From Macrocystis pyrifera (Eukaryota; Sar; Phaeophyceae; Laminariales; Laminariaceae): a stretch of 64,000 nucleotides of DNA. The DNA is taken from NCBI GenBank assembly GCA_031763025.1, contig JASSKH010000021.1, positions 9,233,358-9,297,357 on the forward strand, read 5' to 3'. The position numbers were made by a program, and so were the translations under genes. The notes beneath the pieces are model-generated. The model saw only the letters and a list, made by a program, of their open reading frames with translations. It ran no database searches and was not told the origin of the DNA. Below, one piece after another: positions 35,523-47,167 of this stretch. How positions within the stretch are numbered: the first letter of the stretch is position 1; every line of letters begins with the position of its first letter.

Positions 35523-35686
35523 ATTACGTCCTCGCTGTCGAGTTGACTCGCCTCGTACGCAGTATAGGGTTACACCTGACGAGTTGCATTGGGAGGCACA
35601 CATTACTACATCCTCGCTGTCCAGTTGACTTGCCTCATATGCAGTATATGGTTACACCTGACGAGTGGCATTGGGGGGCACACATT
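35523..35686 (+). repeat. 82-bp tandem duplication
   Basis: The phrase ctcgctgtc.agttgact.gcctc recurs at 35531 and 35613, each followed by ggttacacctgacgagt and ggcacacatta. Confidence 0.75.
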
Positions 35687-35800
35687 ACCCCGATATCCCA
35701 GTATCCTAATGCCGGAATCTCTTTCCAGCACGGAACTCCCCAATCTACCACGGATCTTATATGTCGTGTTTCAGAGTACAATCAAAATCCCCCTACTCCT
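35684..35800 (+). repeat. Repeat shared with 57841-57950
   Basis: gcacacattaccccgatatc through ggaactccccaatctacca and ggatcttatatgtcgtgt is found again directly after the 4.36-kb duplication. The match starts at the same gcacaca that ends the duplicated unit. Confidence 0.75.
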
Positions 35801-36273
35801 TATACAAGACCATAGTAATATCCCCCCTGCTTCTGTGCATGATCAATATTCCCCCCAGCTCTGTACATGAAAATGTACGACATCGCAGGGCTGATATATC
35901 CCAATATTATTATCAACTCGAATCAAACTCACAAAGTCAGAAATCCAATCTGTAGCTCAAAAATCAATTTTTTGAGTCAACACTCAAATCCTCAAATTCG
36001 TATTCAAATGCTCAAATTCCCAGGCTCTCTGTTTCAAACACATAAAACTCTCGAAATCCAATGCCAGGTAGAACGGCATTCTTCTCGGATTCAGTCAGGT
36101 AAATCGGCATTTTCCGCGGAATTAATCTATGAAGATATCAGTGGAATCTCGTCGACTTAGTACAGTGATCTCCGGGGCCCTCCCCTCGCCAAACGCTCCT
36201 CGTGTGTTTACAGGCACACTATCATAATTATTTGTGTTGTCTCCAGCGCGCGCGCTTGAAAAGAACAACATAC

Positions 36274-36357
36274 GAATTCAGCAAGACTTGAATCCCCGAC
36301 CCACCCTAGGGAAAGATATAGCACTAGTACCTGCTAGACCACTCAGTCAGTAACGTC
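36274..36357 (-). repeat. tRNA-like fragment, probably SINE-derived
   Basis: Read on the minus strand, GAGTGGTCTAGCAGGT resembles a polymerase III A box and GGGGATTCAAGTCT a B box, about 40 bases apart. The T-stem lacks the universal G53-C61 pair and the acceptor ends do not pair well, so it is not a functional tRNA gene. It may be an old SINE head. Confidence 0.3.
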
Positions 36358-36658
36358 TTTGACCAAAAGCACAAATCATTATAAACTTGAAAAAAATCAA
36401 ACTCTCAATTTCCGAAGTACTACCCAAACCTTCCAAGTCAGAAAACACTCAACATATGGGCCGCGCACGCCCCCAGGCGCTTCATGGTCTCTCTTCAGAC
36501 TCGTCGAAAACCTCTTCCTCTATTTTATAGGAAACTAATGCAAATCATGGAAAAAAAACACAGCACAGTTGCAGTAGCCATACTCACAAAAAAAAAAAAC
36601 TAACTAAGAAATTCAATGCTAGAGATCGCAAGGAACCCCGTTCCCCCGGACAAGAATC

Positions 36659-37243
36659 TGTTACAGCGCGTGGCGCCAGGGAGGGGGGTTCATGGCGCTG
36701 TGACTGTCGTGACCACCGCTGAGGGGAGGATAATACGGCGCGAGACCACTGTCCTGATCAGGGTCACGCGTCGGGTCTATTCGATAGGCAGAGGGCAAGC
36801 TTAGGTTAGCATCCTCTGGGCGGATCTTATAGGGGCAGGGAGGATCCCTGGTGTGGGAACGCCTTCGGTCTCGGGTATATAGAGAACCAGTAACAAGGTC
36901 CCGGGACCACCCGGTGTTTACTAAACACCAAGTGAAGAAAGAAAGTCAAAGCCAAATGATCTGTGATACCTGCCTTATCGACCCCCAGCCCCTGGGCCCT
37001 GCCGTGCCCGTCGTGCCCGTCATCGTGTCTGTGGTGCTTCGTTGAGTGTTCACGCTGACTGCTTGCATCTATCGCATTGCATCGATCCACGTTCTGCGTG
37101 ACCCGATCATTACTGCTTGAAGGCACTTCCTCTGCCTCGATCTCTCAAAAAACAGGTGAGCCGGCCTCAGAGATCTAACGAGCGCAGATCCTTTTTAGGG
37201 TCAGATCCTTTTAAGGGTCTGAGAGCTGTACCCTGCTGTAACA
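36659..37243. mobile_element. Solo LTR, 585 bp
   Basis: Ends TGTTACAG and CTGTAACA, the TG..CA inverted ends of an LTR. The body matches 48349-48817 over most of its length, for example agcatcctctgggcggatct and gtgtttactaaacacca. No gag-pol lies on either side. Flanking pentamers (gaatc and tggca) do not match, so the LTR may derive from recombination between different insertions. Confidence 0.7.
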
Positions 37244-37850
37244 TGGCAAACCTAGGCTGACCGAAGTGCATTGCAGGAGATCAAAGTGTTCGCAAAACGT
37301 GTGCAAGCGATCGGAGCGTGTGCAAACTTGTGAAGTAATGTCATCGTGTTCTTTGTATAATCCCCCGGTTGATCTTGCATAATACTTTATTGCATGCCAG
37401 TTACTTGGTATATGCATACATCAACATGTTTTCGTCGTTGCCTGACTTGTATGATGGTGATACGTGCAATATGCTGTTATGTATTCACGCTGACAATGGT
37501 GCTCTGCTCGTTTGTTTCGGAAGGCTTTGAAGATACCAGGTACTTATCTCGTCATTGCATGCAGGCATACTCGTTGCTCGTGCTCCGTTTGCCTGTTGCT
37601 CGTGCTCGTCTGTTCGCTCGTTGTTCATGATCGTTAATAAATGACTGCATGCTACTGACCACATATTGTCTTTAAAACCGAATGCAGCCGACAGGTATCG
37701 ATACAAGCCAAACAAAGGTGCCGTACGTACTAATACACGCATGCTCTCGTGTACCGTTTGCCTGGTTAGGTGATATCAGAAACTAACAGCGTTGAGCCTT
37801 GCGCCGTTTGGGCGTACGTAACCCTATAGAACAAAGACAACACTGTGCAA

Positions 37851-38187
37851 CGCCGGCGTCCCGGGTGGCTTGGTAGGTGGTCCACGTGCCTATCAAGATC
37901 AATTTCGTGGGTTCAAGTCTCACCGAGTGCATGCTCATGGGGACTTTTTTCTTGCATAAAAATTGATTCTAGCGGAAAGCGCGAGAGCGTGAGTTAGCTA
38001 CATTCGATGAAAATCGACGAGCAGTGGGAACGCTGAACCCTGTGCGCGACAAAAAAAAAAAGGCACGTACCGGGGGGGAGAAGGGACGACACCTGTGACC
38101 ACGGCTTGTCCAGAAGATCGCTGAGGGTAAAACCTCCTACGAGTTAGGCTGGAAAGTAAATGTGATGATTAAAAAAAAAAAAAAAAA
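37851..38187 (+). mobile_element. tRNA-derived SINE, copy 1
   Basis: The 5' head resembles a tRNA: gggtggcttggtaggtgg at the A-box position and gggttcaagtctcacc as B box. A unique body follows (gaaaatcgacgagcagtggg, gacacctgtgaccacggctt), with the 3' end ggaaagtaaatgtgatgatt before a run of 17 A (38171-38187). It matches 40513-40822 almost throughout. I see no clear target duplication. Confidence 0.8.
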
Positions 38188-38443
38188 CAATTGTCGGCTG
38201 GCAAACATATACCAGGGATCTTTCAAGAAAACAATGTATATTTTGGCGACTATATAGTATTCTTGCCGAGATGCTTGTAGACTACATCAGTAGTAATAGA
38301 CCAATCGTCGTATTATGCACACCAAATGGAAAGTCCGAAGCACGTTTGACCCTCTTCGATGTCTCCGGTCGTACCTTTTTCTTTGTTGTATACCAACCCA
38401 GCGTTGCGCCCGAGTACCAGGTGCAACACCTGAACGACACTGA

Positions 38444-39164
38444 GGGCCACCCCCAACGAACAAAAAAAAAATCACGATTCGTGAGGTTTTTGTCGTGAAT
38501 CGTGATTTTTTTGTCGTGAATCACGACAAAACAAATCACGATTCAAAACAAATCACGATTCATGACGCCATTTCTTTTAGCTTTTCCCTATAAAAAACAA
38601 AATCACGATTCGTGACATTTGTCGTGTCTCAAAATACGCCTGATCAAGGCACTACGCAACCCACGTGCACCAACGGTATCCGATGGTCGGCATAGGGGCA
38701 TGGCGGACCCTGCTTCGTACGCCGCTTGTGGACAACGGGCGGCTACCCAAAGACACCGCTGGGCGCGGGCTAGCGAGGAGGTTGTGGCCTCGAAATTTCC
38801 AGGAGGAGGAGCCACTGCTGGAAGGCAAACGCGAAAATGACCTGGCGATGTCACAGGCCAGGCCGGGCAGACGGCCTGCGAGATGGAATCTCGCGAAACG
38901 AGCTTGGCCGACGGCAGGTGAAGTTGGAATCTAGCAGGCTGGGTCAGACTTCGGCCCGCGATTCGAATATGTCACGGGCTGGGCCAGGTGCGGACGGCCC
39001 AGCCCGGCCTGGCCGTGCCCCACTCTCGAGAGTTTGCTCCACCCCCCCAAAAAATGTTGGGTTTGAAATTTCAGAACTTTAACTATTTGAAAATATCACG
39101 AAACGCGACGTTTTTCGGCTTTTTTCGAATCGTGATTTTTTTTTCGGTTCGTTAGGAATGGCCC
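38444..39164. mobile_element. Harbinger-like element with ATCACGATTCGTGA cluster
   Basis: Ends GGGCCACCCCCAACGAAC and, reverse-complemented, GGGCCATTCCTAACGAAC. Both are followed by an A run and ATCACGATTCG, giving inverted repeats of about 38 bp. The 3-bp target duplication is TGA (38441-38443 and 39165-39167). GGGCC ends and a TNA-type target fit PIF/Harbinger. The left 200 bp carry at least five copies of a TCACGATTCGTGA-like palindrome. No transposase frame. Confidence 0.75.
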
Positions 39165-39167
39165 TGA

Positions 39168-40503
39168 AAGCCAAGTACAAGAGGAAATGACAAGAAAAAC
39201 TGGAGCAGATGAAGATCGGCTACGCTAGCCCTCGGGGGGCACGGGTCACACGGGGTGAGATGGTTTCAGCTGGACGATGATGAGCTTGCACACAACGGAG
39301 GAAGCTGTGGCTTGCTGTGTCCGGAGGGTTCGGGCTAGATGACAGATATACGATGCAGCCCAACCTGATTAGCACCAGGCCAACAGGTATGGAGCGGGTG
39401 AAACTCAACCGTGGTGATCCTTCTCTTCTGATATCGTATCCACAGCAGTCGAAAATGCTGATGTTTTTCTTGCTGTACGCTATTCCTCGAGCGCAAGAAA
39501 AAAATCGGGGGGGGGTAGGCTGTGTCGCCCTGATTGACTTAAACTTCAAGTCATACACCAAAGCTAGAAAACTCGCGCAGCGCATGCTGTAATATGCTGG
39601 ACCACCGATGTAAGACCAGGGACATGGACCCAACGAGATATCGGTAGCAAGTATTACATGGCGCAGACCAGTGACGAGCTGCCCGGTGTGTTCGGAAAGG
39701 CATGGAATCTGAGTGGTAAATTGATTGATGTGTTGTATGCGTTTAGACTACCATGGAAAGTATTGCGGTGGGCTGTCAATATATGTACGACTGTATTAGT
39801 CAGCTGTCAGTATTTTCGTTGTCACATATCACATGTAGTGGTGTTATTGAAGAATATCTCGCTGCTGGTATCGAAACGGCAGTAGTAGGGAGTACCCTTG
39901 AATCTTGTTGCGGGATGAGCGCCTCCAGTAGATAGTGCTATGTGTGAAGCTGGACGGAGCTACTGATGAGCCTACCATGCCACGAACACTTTTCTACCGC
40001 CACCCGGAGCAAAGGCGCCTCAACTCGGAATTACACAGAAGGGCCGTACTTCCGTCTCTACAATGCTATCAGTAGTTTAAACACCACGCACGATGCTCAA
40101 AAACATAAAAAGAATAGTGCTGACGACCTGTACTGCTGTACTCTATTAGTAAAAGTCTTAGTACATGTAATTTGGAAAAAATACAGGAACCATACTGCTG
40201 CTGTACAGCAGCTGTACTACCTACCTGCAGTTTGTATTTATTTATTTCCCGAACAAGGTTGATTTATCGATATACGGCGTTGGTTGATACCACACCACAA
40301 GCGTACAGGGGGGGTGGCTCGCAGTATGCTTTGTGACGTATACAATATGTCCTCAACACTAAAACTGTACGGCAAGTTCCCGAGCGACCCTTCAGCCTAT
40401 CTCTCTTCCGGTTTCGACGAGTTATCATGTTGACTCGTTGAAACAGCACCTACACAGCAGTTACAGCAGTATCTGCTGGATGCACTACACAACACCCGTA
40501 TGT
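39168..40503. other. No supported gene
   Basis: A 91-codon plus-strand frame at 39317-39592 ends in a hydrophilic segment (GCVALIDLNFKSYTKARKLA) that looks protein-like, and a 75-codon frame follows at 39658-39885. Neither is recognisable or well supported. Confidence 0.3.
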
Positions 40504-40512
40504 ATATATCTA

Positions 40513-40822
40513 CGGCGTCCCCGGTGGTCCGCGTGCCTGTCAAGATCAATTTCGTGGGTTCAAGTCCCACCGAGTGCATGTTCATAGGGACTTTTTCTTG
40601 CATAAAAAATTGATAAGCGGAAAGCGCGAAAGCGTGAGTTGGCTACATTCGATGAAAATCGACGAGCAGTGGGAATGCTGAACCCTATGCGCGACAAAAA
40701 ATAACGGCACGTACCGGGGGGGAGAAGGGACGACACCTGTGACCACGGCTTGTCCAGAAGATCGTCGAGGGTAAAACCTCCTACGAGTGGGCTGGGAAGT
40801 AAAAGTGATGGATAAAAATAAA
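40513..40822 (+). mobile_element. tRNA-derived SINE, copy 2
   Basis: Same family as 37851-38187, with a 12-bp deletion over the A box and B box gggttcaagtcccacc. Ends in a short A-rich tail (ggataaaaataa). Flanked by the 9-bp direct repeat ATATATCTA (40504-40512 and 40823-40831), a target-site duplication made by LINE machinery. Confidence 0.85.
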
Positions 40823-40926
40823 TATATCTATATATATATGATATTCACACGGGGCATAATTAAAGCTGGATGAACAGAGTGAAGCTGGGTAGGGAAGACG
40901 TTGGTCTAAAAACTCAAGACAACAAC

Positions 40927-41085
40927 CTGGAGGATGTATCTATATATATGGGTGATACTTTCGGTCGTACGGCACGAGATCTCCCTCGATCCTTGTGCCT
41001 TACGATAGTTGTCCCTTACTATACCGCAGAAAGCATCAACACCGCTGCCTCTCCTGGCATGAAGTACTGCTACGGCGAGGAAGTC
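40927..41085. repeat. Inverted copy of the 20.7-21.0 kb repeat
   Basis: Contains tgatactttcggtcgtacgg, gatctccctcgatccttg and gcctctcctggcatgaagta, the reverse complement of 20876-21020 with scattered changes. Confidence 0.75.
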
Positions 41086-41221
41086 AGGAATGAGATAATT
41101 ACTGCTGTCCATGAGCTTCATACGATACTACCTGGTACGTATTAATATTGTACTTCTCAGTCTATGGCCGAAGATCCGATTGAAGAATTATTATCTGCTG
41201 TAGATACGTAAAAATAAGGGT

Positions 41222-41400
41222 TTTTGCCAAAATCAGGTATACCTGGCCACTTTCGTGTCAAAAACAGTTACATACTGAAATCAAGTACAGAACACACACC
41301 AGGAGCCCTGCTATTGGCCAAGCTTTCATTGTAACTGATTTTGGCACGAAAAGGCCAAGGTACACCTGGTTTTTTTCTGCTCTGTCTAGCTTTCAACTGA
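41222..41400. repeat. Imperfect palindrome, MITE-like
   Basis: The left arm (ccaaaatcaggtatacctgg through gtcaaaaacagttaca) pairs with the right arm (tgtaactgattttggcacga through aaggtacacctgg). Related words (atcaggtatacctgattttgg) occur at 44385-44440. Ends and target duplication are unclear. Confidence 0.5.
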
Positions 41401-41659
41401 TTTTGGCCAACTTTGAACCAATCAGAGAGGACATACGTACGTGCACTGCGTTTTCTCTCCGTATGCGTCTGCCCTCCCTCGGTTGAAATTCTTCTGTATT
41501 GACGTACCAGGTATAAACTCTGTATGATACTCGTACGTCGTACGTAGAAGTACGTATATACATGCACACATGCGTACGCTGGTTTCACTTTTTCTCCTTT
41601 GCGGTGTGCGGTGTGCTTCAGTTATTAATAGTTGTTGTTGTGTGTACTCTGTTGTTTTC

Positions 41660-41660
<1 letters not shown>

Positions 41661-41690
<30 letters not shown>
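41661..41690. repeat. A30 homopolymer
   Basis: Thirty A residues. Could be the tail of an old retroposed copy, but I see no recognisable body upstream. Confidence 0.9.
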
Positions 41691-41692
<2 letters not shown>

Positions 41693-42157
41693 TTCACAGC
41701 AGTCTTTACAGCACCATGGACACTCGGCGTTTCGTCTGCACCACCCCGCGTCGAGGTGGTCTCAGGTTTGGTACGGCGAGATAATTTCGTGCCGAGCAGG
41801 CGGTTCCGCGCGGACGGTCTGGAAGCTTTAAAGCCGTCAACGAGGGGGGGGCGCCAGAGTAAATACTCTTAGCGCTCCCGCCGTGGCGAAACAAACGAAG
41901 CATATTAGACACATATAAAACTCGAGAATATCGCGATATTTGACCTTTAGAGCCAAATTATGTGCCTGACGAGTTTTATACCGACGTCGGGTGTAGGCGA
42001 TACTTTCGCTATCCGTGGTCCGCAACACACAAATATCCCAAGCATATATTTGTGTTCTCTTCTTTGTTGGTAGAGCCGAATTTCGTAGACAAGATTGGAC
42101 ACACCTCAGACATAGCCGGTCTCCTGTACTCGGTCATCCGATCATCACGACGCCGCC

Positions 42158-42514
42158 ATGAGCAACAACAGCGGCGGTGGACGCGACGACTTGGTTGAAT
42201 GCATAGGGCAGACAGGTTCTCCCGTGGTCGGGGACGGGCGGATGCCCGGGATGCCCGGGTTTAGCGACACCAGTCCAGAATCCAGTGTTCCGGCTAGGCG
42301 TCTCGACGATGGAGTCGCCCCAAATCCATGCCCCCAACAAGCCGTGCCACCCACCCTATCCGGCAACAAGCGGGTAGCGGTCGGCGCGCCGGATGCCCGG
42401 ACAGGAGGAGGAGCCGCTTGGCAGCCACTTCATGTCGGCGCCATCGCCGATAACATGGGTTCTGGTGTGAGCTCTACCTACCACAGCAGCAGCAGCAGCA
42501 GCCAAGTCCTCTAG
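42158..42514 (+). CDS. Hypothetical Ser/Gly/Pro-rich ORF, 118 codons
   Basis: ATG in a favourable context (cgccgccATGagc), giving MSNNSGGGRDDLVECIGQTG and a disordered Gly/Pro/Ala/Ser-rich protein ending STYHSSSSSSQVL. It contains a duplicated gatgcccgg word (GMPGM). No domain. It lies between loosely matching inverted words (ataaaactcgagaatatcgc at 41916 and gatattgagttttatatc near 42640), so it may belong to a transposon. It could be a first exon. Confidence 0.3.
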   Translation: MSNNSGGGRDDLVECIGQTGSPVVGDGRMPGMPGFSDTSPESSVPARRLDDGVAPNPCPQQAVPPTLSGNKRVAVGAPDARTGGGAAWQPLHVGAIADNMGSGVSSTYHSSSSSSQVL

Positions 42515-42749
42515 CCCATGTGATGTACATACGTGCTTGACTTGCTGGAGGGTGACGGGACCGTCACCTAATTAATCAGACTCTTCATAATACACCCGAG
42601 TTTTATATCTCAGGTGCTTCTGGCAAAAAAGGCGATATTGAGTTTTATATCGAGGGATTTTTGCCCATACGGAAATCGCGATATTGAATTTGACGTATTG
42701 ATTCGAAATATCGCCCTCTCTTGAGTTGTATATATCAAGGGTGTGTTCG

Positions 42750-43190
42750 GTACGGTACTACCGAGGCCTACCGGCGGTAAAATACCGCCGGTATACCTGT
42801 ACCGAGAGGATTCGGTACGTTCGGTCTGGAGTTCTATACCGTACCGACAATTTCGGTACGTTCGGTCTGGAGTTCTATACCCTACCGAACATTTCGGTAC
42901 GTTCGGCACGATGTCCGTACCCTTACCGGCGGTATCGGTATGATACACCGTACCGATGCCGAGAAGCTCGGTATGTTCGGTACGATGCCCATACCGGTAC
43001 CGAGAATTTCGGTACGTTCGGTACCATGTCCATACCCTTACCGAGAACCTCGGTACGTTCGGTACCATGTCCATATCGTACCGGCGGTATCGGTATGACA
43101 CAACGTACCGATACCGAGCCTATACCCTACCGAGAGTACCGATCCCGGGCTAATCGGGAAGTTAGGCTCGGGACAACCCGGTGCCGGTAC
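42750..43190. repeat. CGGTAC-type subterminal array, left
   Basis: Repeats of ttcggtacgttcggtac with linkers such as atgtccatacc and gagttctatacc, period about 40 bp. Shares about 200 bp in the same order and orientation with 43940-44130. Confidence 0.8.
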
Positions 43191-43384
43191 AGTACCGCCA
43201 CACACATAGCATGGTTTGTTGTTATCGTTTGACTCGCGCGCGTAGAAAGAATGCTGAAGCTTCTTATCAATTGACAACGTTTTGATTCTGCTGTTCTCTC
43301 CTGCCTTCGATTTTCAATGGGGAGAAGCGGTGTTGCTGCCTTCGTACAATCATGATCATAATCTATAACTTTAATTTTGTCGCA

Positions 43385-43760
43385 CTGACTGAGCCGGTCG
43401 CCCCGGTGGTCTAGTTGGTATCCGCGTAACCTTCTGTAGCAGGCAAGTTCAGGGGTTCGAATCCCAGCGACAGCGCCTTTTTTCTCATGTTATGAGTTTT
43501 TTCTCTCGTTGTCGTGTCTTGCCGGTGGATAGCGCGCAAGCGTGTGTACACAGTGGGAAAGAGGTGGCTGGAACTCTTCTCGCAATAAAAATTTCAGTCA
43601 GTACCGCAGGAGGATGGGAGTGGGGGCCTCAGGGAGAGGAGCCTTCTGTGTGACCACGGTTTAGACGTTCAGGCAAGACAAATAATACCCGGTGTGGTAA
43701 GGCGCCCATCGAACTCTGGAAATGAATGTGATGACAAAACAAAAAAAAAAAAAAAAAAAC
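43385..43760 (+). mobile_element. tRNA-derived SINE, second subfamily
   Basis: tRNA-like head: ccccggtggtctagttggta (A box) and aggggttcgaatcccagc (B box). The body differs from the SINEs at 37.9 and 40.5 kb, but the 3' part is related (ctgtgtgaccacggtttaga; ctctggaaatgaatgtgatg) and ends in a long A run. Flanked by TGTCGCA (43378-43384 and 43761-43767). The head does not fold into a good acceptor stem, so I do not call a functional tRNA. Confidence 0.8.
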
Positions 43761-43849
43761 TGTCGCAGACACACACATTCTTGATGGGCAATACCATGGT
43801 ACTGCTGTGGAGCGACGCTCGGTTTGACAAATACCGCTGGTATCTGCGG

Positions 43850-44190
43850 TACGGTACCGGTATGGAGGTCTATACCGTACCGAGAATTTCGGTACGTTCG
43901 GTATGGAGTTCTAAATCGTACCGAGAATTTCGGTACGTTCGGTCTGGAGTTCTATACCCTACCGAAAACTTCGGTACGTTCGGCACGATGTCCGTACCCT
44001 TACCGGCGGTATCGGTATGATACACCGTACCGATACCGAGAAGCTCGGTATGTTCGGTACGATGCCCATACCGGTACCGAGAATTTCGGTACGTTCGGTA
44101 CCATGTCCATACCCTTACCGAGAATTTCGGTACGTTCGGTACCATGTCCATACCGGTACCGAGCGTACCCGTACCGTACCGAACACACCC
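43850..44190. repeat. CGGTAC-type subterminal array, right
   Basis: Second array of the hAT-like element, made of the same words as the left one and running to the right inverted repeat. Confidence 0.8.
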
Positions 44191-44201
44191 TTGGTATATA
44201 T

Positions 44202-46494
44202 GTATATTATTAGTGACTCTTTCCAGGTCCAAGTGGAGCCCGTGGTACCTACATCCTGAAGAAAACCAACCAATTCAGATTTTGGAGGCCATGTGGCACG
44301 CTTAATGCTTTAGGCGCATTCTTTTTTAACCGGATTGTCATGAACATCACACCGCTCGTGGCGCGCGTTTTTTACTTGATTTTAGTATGTACCTGATTTT
44401 GGCTCAAACGGATCAGGTATACCTGATTTTGGCATTTGCCCTAAAAATAATGTCCGCACCGAAACAAAAAGATTAGATTTATTAGGGTTCGACCTTCATA
44501 TACTTATACCCCATCTGGATCGTGCCCTGAAAAGGTTTCGTTGGTTTTGATCATGGTTGGCCTATTCGTTTTATCTAAAGGCCCGCGTGGTCTAGTCGTT
44601 GTTGTGGTTGTTGTTTTCTCCACATTAAATCGTTCGTACTACCCCTCGGGTGGTCAAATACGTGCTATTTATTGTAGAAACGAATGTTTTCACACTATAA
44701 CAATAGATCAAACTCCTGGAATGCCACCCGTAGTCACAAAACAGGCAGTACTAACTAAAATGCATCGGGACTGGAGAAAACAAACAAGTACGAAATACTG
44801 TAGTACCGAACCGGTAGGTGAGAGAAACCTATTCGATATGGTATATACCATCTCGCATCAATTGCAAATGAATGACACCATGAACGTGTCCATGCTATTA
44901 CATTTATTTGCACCCTAGAGGTAAAAGCAAAAGGACAACGAAAGAAAAACTACATCGCTGGTACGTATTTGCGGTGTCTGAACATAAGAGTGATGAAATG
45001 CCGAATCATACACTACATATTCAACACAGGGCTTACGATGGCTCACCAACAAGAACCGCAGGTTGCGTGGTACAGGTTAATCTGTGCATGACTTAGAGCA
45101 GAGTATGAGCGTGGCATGTACACCCAGCGTAGACATAGAGCGGGCTAGAACTTTGGAAAGGAATATCAACCTTGATGTGAAAACAGGTGCTTGTTACATC
45201 GGGCCGAACGGACCCCGGAGCGTTGGCTCCGATCACAAGTGATTTGCCTGCAGGAATTGCGACTGCTCTCCCAAAACTGATACATGTATCCTAAGCGGTG
45301 GATTCGAGATACACTATGCAAACCAAACTGAGCAGAGAAAACCAGGCTTTTTCCGATAGTAAAAACCCTCCCCAGGACGCATATACTCGTTCGCCACCTT
45401 ACTCATTAACGCGGTGAACGGAAAGTCAATCGATTTTTACGCTGTTTTAAGTATCTGACACGGTTCCCAGTGTCGACTGGGCATCTTACCCTTTTGAGTA
45501 CTGCACTGCTGTACATGTACCTAAGTTTGACCCTGATTCCAAGTGTTTCGTCCGCGCAATGGAAGGGCAATTCTAAAGGCCACATGCCCAATGCCCAAAC
45601 TAGAGGTTCCCTGAATGTCAAAAACAACACGCTAACGGCGCGCGAGTTTGCGAACGCGAGCGTGTAGGCGTTGAGCGTACCATGCATCCCTGTTTAATTT
45701 GTCCGTATCCGAGTAGCGCATGATCCGCCTGATGAGACAGGAATGCTTGAAGAGACACTAAATTGCATGGCACCGAATGCCGAAAAACATGTTGGGATCA
45801 TACTGCTGCTCTCCAGGTGACTATCTCGGATCGCAACGACGCCAACAGTAACAGTGACACAGTCAAATAAAAGGCAAGTCGACACAGAATCCCTGCTACG
45901 AGAAGGGTATAGCTGGAAACGCCCAAGCATCTATTACGACCGACCGGTCTCCTTAACCCAATACCAGTGGGATACAGACCATCAGTGTTTTGCTATACTT
46001 ATTCGTGGTGATACCTGGCCTTTGGAATTGTTACACAGATTCAGTTAATTTAGATACTCGACGTCAGGCGCACAGGAGGTACATGAGAATGCGTATACCA
46101 GGTATCATTACGTTTGGATAGCCACATGTAGGAAGGAACGAGTGCATGTGCACTCACACGCACAGGTACACATTTGTGAGACGCTCAACATAGATGGAAC
46201 GGGACGAGCTTTGGTATGATCTGCGCAACCTAACAGGATAAAATCTTCGCTCCAACTAAAGTGGCCGGGTGTTGAAGGAACGAATCGATAGGTGTGATTG
46301 GAATGCCAGTAGGCGGTAGGCAGTTTCCGTTCTGGGGGGGTGTTTGTCTCCACCTTGCTGCAACTACTTGAAAAAAAAAACGTAATACGAGGGCTACGAT
46401 TTGGAAGTGGTTCCGGACGAATGTGGTTTTAAGACGCATGATTGATTTTAGCACGAACACGTCGCACGAGTGGACAGTGTCCGTGCTGGTGCCG
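44202..46494. other. Weak ORFs only
   Basis: A plus-strand frame at 44541-44918 (125 codons) ends in a protein-like stretch (GERNLFDMVYTISHQLQMND), and another at 45854-46048 includes QYQWDTDHQCFAILIRGDTW. Neither has a recognisable domain or supported gene structure. Confidence 0.3.
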
Positions 46495-46730
46495 TGGCGC
46501 AAACGTCAGTACCTTCAAACACTTATTAACTCGGAATCAAATATCTACCTTGGGTAGTGCCAGTAGGTCGATGTGGAGTACCTTGAAACGACCTAGGTCA
46601 CTCGAATAAATGTGGCGTAAACGCCAGTAGCTTCAAACACTAATCAAATATTTACCTTGGCTAGTGCCAGCTAGTCGATGTGGCGTGAACGTCAGTACCT
46701 TGAACCGACCTAAGTCACTCGAATAATAAT
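46495..46730. repeat. 118-bp tandem duplication
   Basis: tggcg(c/t)aaacg.cagta.cttcaaacact begins at 46495 and 46613. Both units end with cgacctaggtcactcgaataa-like sequence. Confidence 0.75.
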
Positions 46731-46918
46731 TTTGGCCCGGAGTAGAAAGAGAACTCATGATGAACTTCCTACAGCCCGTGATGAACGTATACTTAAAACG
46801 ACCCTCACATTCGCAAGGAATACCTACTCTCAATGCGGAGAAGTTTGAGATCATCACCAAAAGAAAGGCTTAAATAAAATATAAAACGCGTGATACGCGC
46901 GACCGAAGTGTCACACAC

Positions 46919-46972
46919 AGCTTGCAAAGGGCTAGCAGCTTGCAAAGCGCTAGCAGCTTGCAAAGGGCTAGC
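46919..46972. repeat. 18-bp repeat, three units
   Basis: agcttgcaaagggctagc three times, the middle unit with one change. Confidence 0.9.
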
Positions 46973-47167
46973 GTGGAGGCTGGCAAAGATGAGTTTCGAC
47001 CAAATCTTCGATCTCTCAGCTGTTGCTTTTATTCTGTCAAAATATCAAAACGCGGTATCCATACCAAGAGACTAGGGACATCTGGACAAACTTCATAGGG
47101 GCAGATGGATTCTAACCTACGCAGAAACGTTTGTTGAAGAAAGGTACAGTGAGAAAAAGTAGGTTTA

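Larger units (their letters stand above)
42736..44193. mobile_element. hAT-like nonautonomous element with nested SINE
   Basis: Terminal inverted repeats of 23 bp begin CAAGGGTGTGTTCGGTACGG and end with the complement at 44193. Flanked by a perfect 8-bp target duplication GTATATAT (42728-42735 and 44194-44201), the hAT hallmark. The interior has two arrays of CGGTAC-type repeats next to the ends and, between them, a tRNA-derived SINE (43385-43760) that inserted later. No transposase frame. The open frames over the arrays are Tyr/Arg-rich artefacts of the repeat. Confidence 0.85.

Noticed and set aside
43393..43476. Functional tRNA gene
   Set aside because: A and B boxes are clear but the acceptor and T stems have mismatches, and a SINE body with A tail and target duplication follows.
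42726..44232. Tyr/Arg/Thr-rich ORFs on both strands over the CGGTAC arrays
   Set aside because: They are direct translations of a simple repeated word inside a transposon.
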